Source: Kitagawia praeruptora
Taxonomy: Eukaryota; Streptophyta; Magnoliopsida; Apiales; Apiaceae
Direction: 5' to 3'
DNA length: 64,000 bases
Assembly: GCA_037693485.1 (NCBI GenBank)
Contig: CM075345.1
Span: forward strand, 84,202,001-84,266,000
Under the pieces are notes generated by a model. That model was not told the origin of the DNA. It did no database searches and saw only the letters and a program-made list of their open reading frames with translations. The position numbers and the translations under genes are program-made. Shown piece by piece: positions 54,280 through 64,000 of this stretch (positions within the stretch are counted from its first letter, which is position 1; the number at the start of each line of letters is the position of its first letter).

Positions 54280-57200
54280 ATGTCAGGCAACTCAGATAGC
54301 GAAGCAACCCGTTCTGAGCGACAGGTTCACGATGGGAGCAAATCTCCTCACAAAGCACCGAAGGTTACCAAAGTAGCTATGATGGAAATCTTAAAGACTG
54401 TGGGAGAACGTTTGTCAACTTTGGAGCAGGCTTCAAGCAAAAAGAAGAAAAAGAAGGCAAAGAAAGGCAAGAAGTCGAAGGTTACTCCGAAATAGTTGAA
54501 CTTTGAGGAAGAAGAATCTGAGAATGGAGAGGAGGTTCCAGAAGATGGTGGAGAACCAAAGCAGAATAATGGTGACGAAGAACTAGAGAATCCTGAGAAG
54601 AGTAAAACTTTTAGTAAGGGCCGTACAGGGTCCAAGGGAAAGAAGAAAACCAAGACTGGAGGTTCCTCACAGAAAAAGAAGAAAGATAAAGACCCATCTG
54701 TTGAGATAATTGAAGAAGAAAGCACAGATTCAGACGAGTTTACTGAGGAATCAAGCACTGCGGAGTCGAAAGAGGAAGAAGGAACGAGCAAAAAGACAAA
54801 GGCGGAAGCTACTGGGGAGGTGACGGTAGAAGATATCAAGAAAATTTTGGCTCAGCTCAAAGACGAAAAGAATCTAACTGTGAATCCTATAACCGCTTCT
54901 CCTTTTACCAAGAAGGTTCGAAAGTCGGCTCTACCTAGGTCTTACAGGCCTTCGAATGAGTTGAAATTCGATGGAACTACTGACCCCATTGAATACCTTA
55001 GTCATTTCGACACAGAGATGGATGTCTATCAAGTGAAAGAAGTCACCAGGTGCAGGTTACTGGCTGCAACTCTACAGGGTGGAGCCCATCAATGGTTCAA
55101 GAGGTTACCTGCCGATTCGATTGGTTCTTGGGCGAGTATGGGGAAGCTTTTCGTTACTCAATTCAGAGCGTCCGTTGCATTTGCACCACCTACCAATACC
55201 TTGGCTAACATCAAGCAAAGACCTAGTGAGACATTGACGGAATATTTCAAGAGGTTCAATGCAGAGGTTCCGAAGGTTAGGAAAGCATCTGATGAAACCA
55301 TAAAGAATTTCCTAATTGCTGGAGTCAAAGGAGGCTCAGATTTTTGGAAATCACTTCAAGGAAAAGAACCAGAGACGTTGGCAGATTTTTATGCTCAGGC
55401 AGAACCTTTTCGTCTTGTGGAGGAATCTTTGGCCGAGTTGAAGAAGGATCCAGATTTCGTAAGGCAAAGTGGAAGCTAGAGGTCGAGACCAAGAAGCCCC
55501 AATGGTCGTGACAGTAAGAAGGTAGTTAGTCGTACATCCCAAGTAAAGCCTGAAGTTGAAGCTGTGAATCCTACTAGACCTGTCATGAGTCAGGTCCCGC
55601 CATCAGCTTCATATAACAATAACAAACGTGAGAGACCTGTCTATGAAACTTTCACCCCTTTGGTAGCTCCAATCGATCACATCTACGCGGTGAATGAGAA
55701 GTCCTCATGGTTTAAGAAGCCTTTCAGAACTGGTCCTCCAAGGAATAAGAATGAACATCCATACTGTGACTTCCATGATAACAATGGGCATAATACTGCA
55801 GATTGCCGTCACCTTAGGGATCTAATTGAACCTCTAATCAGACAAGGGCAGTTAAGTGAATGGGTGGCTCAAGAAGGCAAAAAGTATAGAGATGAGAAGA
55901 CTCAGAAGGCACAGACACAGGAACCTGTTTTGATGGAAGGACCACCTAAGGCTGGTTGCATACGCACAATTATAGGAGGTCCCCACATTGGAGGAAGTAG
56001 CAGGAGCGCCATGGAGAGATACACACGTGAAGCTAAAGAACATCCTTTGACCAATGTTTATAATCTGTCACAGAGGACTCCAAAGCTGTTTGAAGGGGAG
56101 GATGTTGATATTACCTTCACTGAAGAAGATGCCTCATGGGTACATCATCCACATACCGATGCTTTAGTGATCGAGGCAGGAATCGGGTCTTACGAAGTTC
56201 ATCGAGTGCTAGTTGATAATGGAAGCTCTGTAAACCTGTTATCTTACTTAGCTTTCAAGAAGATGCATTTTCTGGATAAAGACCTCACTCCAACAAAGGA
56301 TACCTTGTATGGATTCACTAACAATCAAGTTCCTATCAAAGGTAAGATTCGTTTACCAGTAACTCTAGGTAACAAGCCATGTTGCATTACACAGTTGGCA
56401 TAATTCATCGTTATAGAGGAGAATATGAACTACAATGCTATCCTGGGAAGACCCGTCCTGAAAGAGATGAGGGTGATAACCTCCATTTACCACCTAACCA
56501 TGAAGTTCCCAACACCGAATGGAATTGGTGTAGTTCGAGGATGCCAGTATGAGTCTAGAGAGTGCTACACCAAAGCTTTACAACATGCTGCTAAGGCTGC
56601 AAAATTGCCTGAACCCATGGACGAGGTTCCTGATGATTTTCCAGGAAAGAACCCAGACAAAATAACGCATGACCTGCGTAGTCCGCCTTTAGAAGGTTTT
56701 GTGCCAACATCCTGTAGAGCTGTAAGAATTGAAGAGGTTACAGAAGAGGAACCTCATGCTGAGATTCCAGTTTTTCGGGGACCAGATAACCCTTACTTGT
56801 TGATAGAAAGTGCACTTCCTACGGACAAGGATGGTGATGTGTGTATGGCAGAAGGATTGGATGAAGAAAAATCCCGAAAACTGAAACATAATGGAAGCAA
56901 TGAAGACAGTCAGCCAGCATTAAAGAGAAGGAATGTCATGCATGAAGTTCAGGAATCGTCTACAGTCCAGGAACCTCAAGAGGATTCAACCACAGAGATG
57001 GAGGTAGACTTAGATCCACGAATGCCAGAAACCATGGTCAAGGCTGGACCAGCTGGTGAAACTTTGGATGTGAAGATCAATGACAAAGATGGTATAAAAG
57101 TGTTGAAGATTGGAGCTCAACTCGACCTAGCCTTAAAGGAATCTCTTATTACCTTTTTGGGCAAGAACCTGGATGTGTTTGCATGGTGTCACGCAGATAT

Positions 57201-60200
57201 GGAAGGGATAGATCCAAGGGTCATGTGTCATAAGCTGAATATTGATCCAGAAAAGAAAGGAGTGAGACAGAAGCGAAGACCAGTTAGTGGAGAAAGAGCT
57301 CAAGCATTGAAGGAAGAAGTCGACAGGTTGTTGGATGCAGGATTGGTTAAAGAATCTTTCTACCCAGTATGGTTGGCGAACCCTGTTTTGGTAAAGAAAC
57401 CTAATGGGAAATGGAGAACCTGTGTGGACTTCACAGATCTCAACAAAGCATGCCCGAAAGACAGTTTCCCGCTGCCACAGATTGATCAGCTAGTGGATGC
57501 AACAGCTGGACATGCCCTCCTCAGCTTCATGGATGCATATTCAGGTTACAATCAAATTCCTATGTATGAACCTGATCAAGAGCACACTTCTTTTATTACG
57601 GATAGAGGTCTTTATTGCTATGTATGCATGCCATTTGGATTGATTAATGCTGGAGCCACATACCAACGGTTAGTAAATATGATGTTTAAAGACCAAATTG
57701 GCCATACTATGGAAGTATATGTGGATGATATGCTAGTCAAATCTAAGGAAGCTGTTGACCATGTAAAGCACTTAGAAGAAATGTTTGGAATCTTGCGAAA
57801 GTACAGAATGAAGCTGAACCCTCAAAAATGTGTGTTCGGGGTAGAATCAGGAAAGTTTCTGGGTTTTATGGTGAACCACAGAGGTATCGAAGCCAACCCA
57901 GCCAAGATTAAAGCATTGATTGATATGAGGTCACCGAGAACTGTGAGAGAGGTTCAGTCCCTTACAGGAAGAGTTGTAGCCTTGAACAGATTCATCTCGA
58001 AGTCCACTGATAAGTGTCAGGAGTTCTTTAAAGCTATAAAGAAAGGAAGTAAGTTCGAGTGGACAGAAGAATGTGAGATAGCGTTTGGAAGGTTAAAGGA
58101 GCATTTGGGAAGCCCCCCACTGTTAGCCAAACCCGTGGATGGAGAAACATTGATACTTTACTTGGCCGTATCAGAGTATTCCATTAGTACAGTTCTGGTT
58201 CGAGAAGAGAATGGACAGCAGAGCCCAGTCTACTATGTTAGTAAAAGGTTACCTGATGCAGAAACGAGGTATACAGGAATGGAGAAGCTGGTTTTTGCCT
58301 TGATTCTAGCTTCCAGGAAGCTGCGACCTTACTTCCAAGCTCATAAGATTGAGGTAAGAACCTCATATCCACTTAAGCAAGTGATGCATAGGCCAGAAAC
58401 TTCTGGGAGAATGCTAAAGTGGGCTGTGGAGTTAGGACAGTTCGACATAGAATACAAGCCAAAGACAGCAATTAAGGCTCAAGCTCTAGCAGATTTCTTA
58501 ATCGAGTTTCCACCTCATGTAGAGGTTACTGGCCAGGAGGGGCCAAAAGAGGTGGTAGAAGAGCAGATAGATAATGACAACTGTGCACCCTGGTGGACAC
58601 TGTATGTGGATGGAGCTGCTAACAGTGGTGGAGCAGGCGCAGGCATAGAGCTAGTTAGTCCAGAAGGACACCAACTCTATAGCTCGATTCATTTTGCTTT
58701 TAAAGCTACGAACAATGATGCAGAGTATGAGGCATTGATTGCAAGCCTCAAGTTAGCCTTGGAGATGAAAGTGGAGAATATCAGAGTGTTCAGTGATTCG
58801 ATGTTAGTAGTTTGGCAGATTCGTGGTGGTTTTCAGGCGAGAGGTCCAAGAACAGACTTGTATTTGAGGTACTCCCAGGAGTTGATCGCAAGGTTCAAAG
58901 AGGTGAAGCTAGATCAAATACCTCGAGGAAAGAATACCAAGGCAGATGCATTAGCCAAGCTAGGATCTCAGAGGGAATCCACATTATTGGGGGTAATTCC
59001 ACTTCAGATTCAGGAGCAACCTAGCGTTTTCAAAGAAGAAGTGATGGATATCGAGTTTCCGGTTGAAGATTCCTGGATGACTCCAATATATCATTACCTG
59101 GATAAAGGAGAGTTACCTCCCGGTCAAGATGATGCTAGGAAGCTGAGGTATCATGCCGCAAAGTATGTAATCTATGATGGAGTTCTGTATAGACGAGGAT
59201 TCAATAAACCTTTGCTCAAGTGTGTAGAAGGAGAACAATGCAAGTACATCCTCGAGGAGATTCATGAAGGAGTATGTGGAAATCACTCGGGGGGTAATTC
59301 TTTAGCCATGAAGGTCCTTCGACAAGGATATTATTGGCCAACCATCAAAGCAGATGCTATCAAATTCGCACAGGCATGCGATAATTGTCAGAGGTTTGCA
59401 AATAATGATAGTCGTCCTGTAGCACCTATCAAACAGATTGTTAGTCCTTGGCCATTCGCCGTATGGGGGATAGACCTCATTGGAGAACTCCCGAAAGGAA
59501 AAGGAGGAGTGAAATATGCAGTGGTTGCAGTTGATTACTTCACAAAGTGGGCAGAAGCAGAACCACTTGCTAAGATTACAACATCCAAATTAACTGAGTT
59601 CGTGTTTCGAGCCATTGTATGCAGGTTTGGCATTCCGCAGAAGCTGATTTCTGACAACGGGAAGCAGTTTGATAGTAGAGAGCTTAGAGGGTTGTGTGAG
59701 CAGTTTGGAATTCAGAAGGCATTTTCAGCAGTGTACTATCCACAGAGTAATGGACAGACTGAAGCGGTGAACAAGATTATCAAGCATACTTTGAAGACAA
59801 GACTTGAAGATAAGAAAGGAAGCTGGCCAGAAGAGCTTCCTGGAGTCTTGTGGTCGTATAACACCACGCCTAGAACTACAACCGGTGAGTCTCCCTTTAC
59901 TCTCGCTTATGGTTGTGAAGCTATGGTACCTGTGGAAGTTGGAACAGGTTCCCTGAGAAGAAAGCATTTTGACCCCGAAAACAATGAGGTCAATCATAGA
60001 CTGTATTTGGACATGGTCGAAGAGTTGAGAGCAGATTCGCAAGTAAAGTTAGCAGCATATCAACAGAGAGTTCGAAGGTATTACAACAAAAAGGTGAAGG
60101 CAAGACCTTTTAAAGTTGGAGACCTAGTTCTGAGAAAAGTCATGCCAAATACTAGGGTTCTGGTACATGGAGCTCTTGGAGCAAATTGGGAGGGACCTTA

Positions 60201-60309
60201 CCAGATAAAGTCAGCCATTTGGGAAGGAACCTACCACTTGATGGATATGGATGGGAACCTCATTCCGAGAGCTTGGAATGCAGAACATCTCAAGAAGTAT
60301 TATCAGTAA
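54280..60309 (+). pseudogene. Tat-type gag-pol, single frame with three in-frame stops
   Basis: All segments lie in one frame from MSGNSDSEA at 54280 to the stop at 60309. They are interrupted only by TAG at 54493, TAG at 55477 and TAA at 56401. The first part is Lys- and Glu-rich, followed by a Retrotrans_gag core (EYLSHFDTEMDVYQV, GAHQWFKRLP) near 54990-55400. A CDFHDNNGHNTADC knuckle-like motif is near 55770. The protease region has VLVDNGSSVNLLSYLAF near 56205. From 56425 the 1294-codon pol contains RT (VDFTDLNKACPKDSFPLPQI, YVDDML near codon 432), a first RNase H and a second RNase H starting TLYVDGAANSGG near codon 726. Integrase follows with D1016, D1077 and E1113. The enzymes are otherwise well preserved. 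Confidence 0.93.
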
Positions 60310-62060
60310 CTCTTTTATGTGTCTTTCTTAGAAAAAGTAAGGCTCTTTTAGCCCAAGAATAAAGGCAGCTTATTAGTTATAGCTGACCAGCATTTTGATT
60401 TCAGTATTTGATTATGCATGTACTCGGGGGGTACTTGATGTGAACCTCCCTACTTGCAAGACAATTTCTTTTAAAAGTATTGAGCGATGGATAGCTCTAC
60501 ATTGAATATTTTGAGCGCATTCTTTGCAGCTATTGCTCCTTAATAGTTCTTTTACGTAACAATAACTACCCAAAAGAACTGGGGGGGTAGTATTCCTACT
60601 TAGACAGTATTGTGCATGATATGATTTGATATTTCATATGCCAATTTGAAACTTTTTATGTACTTGCTTTAGTATTTGTATTGTATTTGCAGGTTACCTA
60701 GGCTAACAGGTTCCTATAGCATTGTATTGTATTTGCAGGTCACCTTGACTTACAGGTTCCTGTAACATTGAAAGTATGAGCAAAGTATGAATGTGATTCG
60801 ACAAAGTATGCAAATTGAGAATGATTGACTTGAACCAAAGCCTCAGGTAGCTTCCTGAGCATGAATTAAGCCTTGGGTAGCTTCCCGAGCACGCATCAAG
60901 AAAAAGTCCTAAGTAGCTTCCTGGACATCGAGCAAAGTCCCAGGTAGCTTCCGGGGCACGAGAAAAACCTCGGGTAGCTTCCTGAGCAAATGTGATTGAA
61001 AAGCCTCAGCTGACTGAGCACTACATTGTTGCCAAAAGCCTCAAGTTCCTTGAGCACGTGAACTAAAGTCCTGACAAAAGGCACCTAAAGTCCTGACAAA
61101 AGGCACCTTAAAGGAACTTGTGTGGAGCCTAGACCGGCACACTTGTTCTTAAAGAGAAGCCTAATAAACTCTCCCTCATGTGGAACCGCCTTTGGCACAT
61201 GGGAAGAAGGGATAAAATCCTTAGCATTTACCTTCATAAGATGTCTAGCCTGACACATGAAGAAGAGGAATCTGTGTGGACTCCCAGAACGGCGCATAGA
61301 TTCCTAGAATCGCCTCGAGGCACAAAAAGGAACCAACATATCTCGAGGCATGTTGGGACCTAGAGATTAGGATTGGGAACCAAGCAGGTTACCTTTCCAA
61401 GAGAAAAAAGGAACCAATGTGCCTCGAGGCATGTTGGGACCTAGAGATTAGGATTGGGAGCCAAGCAGGCAACCTTTCCAAGAGATGACCCGAATTAAAC
61501 AAGAGAAATTTTACTAACCTTAACTAGTTTTTTGTTTTCTGTTTATTTTGCAGGTTTAATGGTCGAGGAACCTGGTCAAACTATTTAGGATCTAAGGTTA
61601 TCAGAAAGGGTTTTAGATCAGAATGCGACTCTGAAAATGTTGAGTGAAGCATAGGAAAAGACGTGTTTAAGCTTACAAGTAAGTTGTTGCGATTTGATTG
61701 CCTTTTATTTCAGGAAATTATAAAGTGAAAGTACGAGTATATTCTGTTTCTTACAAAGGGCTGGCCCACGTAAGCTTGAATGCACAAGTATGGACACTAA
61801 GTAATTGCTAGAGGGAATAAAGGTAAGATGCAATGATGGAAGCATATAAGTACAAATATGTGACATAGATATGTAGCAAAAGCAGATAATTGTCATAAAC
61901 CATAAAGAGTTATGGGTACAAAGACCCAGGAAACCAGCATAAAGAGTTATAAGGCACGAAGGCCATAAAAAACCAAATTTAAAGTTTACATTATGCGAGG
62001 CGCTACGAGGGGCCCGCGACCTCATCAAAAGTTATTAAGAGTTTAATAAATCATAAAGTT
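60310..62060. repeat. Repeat-rich 3' spacer of the Tat-type element
   Basis: No sense coding frame was found. Local arrays are present. A unit of about 30 bp, GGTAGCTTCCTGAGCA, recurs five times at 60838-60990. AAGTCCTGACAAAAGGCACC is duplicated near 61066-61106. A 75-80 bp unit with CTCGAGGCATGTTGGGACC occurs twice at 61335-61490. ATTGTATTTGCAGGT...AGGTTCCT is duplicated at 60680-60770. G-rich tracts at 60425 and 60582 resemble polypurine tracts. Confidence 0.75.
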
Positions 62061-64000
62061 TCAAGCAATAGGAGTTTTGTCTGGATCTTCAACAGCTGGA
62101 GGAATTGGAAGGACAGGTTGAGCATCTTCGGTAGCAGGAACCTCTGCAGTCTCGAGGATAATACCTGGAGACCTCTCAACCGTAGCCACGGGAGGTACAG
62201 GGTCCTGTGGAATCGCAGCTTCATCTTCAAAGTCATGGATCATGCTTACCACGTCGTCGCCCCAGAGAGACCAGTTTAGATCAGGCATTTTCTCCCACAT
62301 AGACTTCATGTAGTCTCGGATGCCTTCATTATAACCTTCATCGTATCTAGCTTTCTCCTGGACGAGCATGGATGATCTGACAGTAGCAGCAGCAGTGTTT
62401 AAAGCATCAACTTGAGCTTCTAGCTCATTGACCTTCTCCAGCATCGATAGTTTCTCATCACTCAGATTCTTGACTTGAGCTTGAAGTTTCTCCTTGTCAT
62501 TCTTCAAAGAGGTCTCAATAGCTTTGGCTTTCCTCACAGCAGCGGTAGCTAGGTTCACCTTCCCTTCCATAGCAGTTAGCTCCTCTTTCAATTTTGAAAC
62601 TTCTCCTTGCAATCGGAGGTCATACTGTGTCTTCTCAGCAAAATCATCACAATACCTGAGGGCAAAGAATGCATTCTGTGCAGCAGAAAACCTCATGGCA
62701 TGCATAGCTTCAGTGGAATCCATCTTGGCCCAACTAGCAATTGCTTCCGGGAGCACATGAGTATCAATTAATTCTTTAAAGGCACTCGAGGCCATGGCTG
62801 ATTCAATCTTCACAGCCTTACCTTTTTTCATGGACCGAGTCTGAGAACTTCCAGAAAGATCAAGAGTAGTTTGAGCAAGCTTGCGTTTGGAGGAGTTTGA
62901 TGGCTGGTTCTGAGTAGATGCTGGGGTAGGAACTTGACTTATAGGAGTTGCAACAGGCGGAACCTCCTTATTCTCAACCTTAAAAACTTCCTCTACGTTC
63001 TTGGATCTTTTTACGAAAGAGGGAACCTTGGGAGCCATACCTGTAAATACATAGTCAGAAAATAAATCAGGATAGATAAAGAGCATAAGATGAACGGACA
63101 TAGTTACAGGAATACAGTGAAGACAAGTAAAATAAAGTATTACCAGGGGAAGCAGGAATAAAACCTAAGGTAATGAGGTTGTCAGGTGTCAACAGAATCA
63201 TGCAATCTCTTATAGAGGAAGAATGTTTTAAGGCCTCTTCAGCTCTTTGTAAACAAACCCCAGAAAGAATAGTTTGTTTGGGGATCAACGGACGACGATT
63301 GAACTCAAATCGAACGGATGGACAATCAAAACAGTACAGGAACTGCTCTTGCCATTGGTCAAAGTTTTGTTTAATACTTTTTATACATTGGCCTTGGTGA
63401 CCAGGCCACGCAGTCAAATAGAAACAACCAGAACCCTTTCCAGTATTTTTTAGTCTGAAGAAATAGCCTAACTCATGTGCAGATAAAGGAGTGGTGAACA
63501 GACTGGAGTACAGAATATATGTGCTCATGGCTAGCCTATAGGAATTGGGAGTCAGTTGGAGAGGGGCTAAGTTATAAAAGTCGAGAACTTCTTGCAAGAA
63601 AGGATGTAGGGGGAAGTAGACACCTACTCTAAAAAAAGGTGGTAGAGGTTACTGCATTAGGAATACCACGTTCAGGAACTTTAGAGTCGAACCTGTGAGC
63701 CCTCTCACCAGGTTCTAGAACAATGATTGAACAGGTTGGACGAACACATTCTTCCCACAACTTCTCTAATCTAGCTGAAGTCATGGACGAATCAACTTTC
63801 TCACAGAAAGGTACAATTTCTTGTTTGTACAACTCTCTCTCAACAGTCACCTCACTCTGAAAATTAGGTTCCAAGAGGGATTCAAGTTTAAGTTTAGGTT
63901 TTGACACCTCATCATCATCAGAGGGCCAATCATCTCCTAAGTCAACAAATGCAGGGACAGGAGGTTGAGACAAGGGAGATATTGTAGGTTTAATGAGTAT
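62061..64000 (-). CDS. Antisense spliced gene of the Tat-type element (gypsy-type transposon domain plus coiled coil), 5' end outside window
   Basis: Exon 1 runs from beyond the window to 63144 and exon 2 from 63040 to 62061. The donor CCTG/GTAATAC and acceptor TTTACAG/GTATGG join in frame as SPG-MAPKVPS, with an intron of 103 nt. The first exon encodes an acidic start and then FLQEVLDFYNLAPLQLTPNS and CFYLTAWPG, which resemble the plant domain called putative gypsy-type transposon (PF04195-like). The second exon has a basic KRKLAQTTL/KKGKAVK stretch, a coiled coil of about 120 residues (SKLKEELTAMEGKV, KLQAQVKNLSDEKLSMLEK) and a Pro-rich acidic end. One extra A on the plus strand (a T run on the coding strand) at 63634-63640 shifts the frame in exon 1. 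Antisense genes downstream of pol are known in Tat elements such as Grande. Function is unknown. Confidence 0.75.

Larger units (their letters stand above)
53372..64000 (+). mobile_element. Tat-type Ty3/gypsy element with an antisense gene, 3' end outside the window
   Basis: The LTR at 53372-54235 is followed by a PBS and one gag-pol frame to 60309. A repeat-rich spacer follows, then an opposite-strand gene from 62061 past the window end. The pol order (RT, RNase H, second archaeal-like RNase H, integrase) and the extra 3' gene point to the Tat lineage. The 3' LTR is not in the window. Confidence 0.9.

Noticed and set aside
54348..54839. 163-codon minus-strand Ser/Phe-rich frame
   Set aside because: Antisense of the Lys/Glu-rich Tat gag start, where low complexity keeps the frame open.

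Overview
This window is plant nuclear DNA, from an angiosperm and most likely a eudicot. It is dominated by nested transposable elements around one host gene fragment. Ty1/copia elements, Athila- and Tat-type Ty3/gypsy elements, a plant L1-type LINE and a CACTA-type DNA transposon end are all present. The host gene is the 5' part of an intron-containing tonoplast sugar transporter (TST/TMT type). No bacterial operon, tRNA, rRNA or CRISPR signal was seen.

Layout. 1-7807: a nearly complete, apparently young copia element on the minus strand. Its gag-pol frame of 1314 codons is uninterrupted and its LTRs differ at 2 of 1016 comparable positions. 7808-12977: non-coding sequence, then a multi-exon gene for a Ulp1-type cysteine protease and a GC-rich subterminal repeat block ending in a CACTA terminus. 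12978-14724: retroposon copy A, interrupted by the CACTA end. 14725-19378: a minus-strand Athila element (partial RT, protease, gag, PBS, LTR), inserted at the PBS of another gypsy element. 19390 to about 27338: a very long LTR of that gypsy element, carrying nested retroposons B1 and B2. 27339-46640: a copia remnant split by an Athila complex. That complex holds an internal remnant, a 5' LTR, gag-protease and a 3' LTR, but no RT or integrase. It was itself invaded by retroposons C and E and by a LINE, and the LINE was invaded by retroposon D. 46640-50170: host sequence with exons 1 and 2 of the sugar transporter. 50170-64000: a decayed copia element in transporter intron 2, itself invaded by a Tat-type gypsy element whose gag-pol frame is followed by a spliced gene on the opposite strand.

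The most unusual content is a family of protein-coding, non-autonomous retroposons (copies A, B1, B2, C, D, E). Full-length copies begin with GAGAGTC and have a 5' leader of about 160-190 nt and one long ORF region. They end in a 3' UTR with a GGGG-TATG-CCCC hairpin, a conserved TTTTGGTATAAAATTTTAATTAGC segment and poly(A). The LINE at 33303-39685 ends in a related tail, so it (or a relative) is the plausible source of the mobilising reverse transcriptase. The encoded proteins match nothing I recognise. Two copies share an MSPKRV[ST]FSE start with further RV[ST]F-like motifs. The bodies differ strongly between copies.

The elements do not form a pathway. Their relationships are insertional layering and probable parasitism of retroposons on the LINE. 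The transporter gene is probably interrupted by intron 2 insertions that run past the window end.
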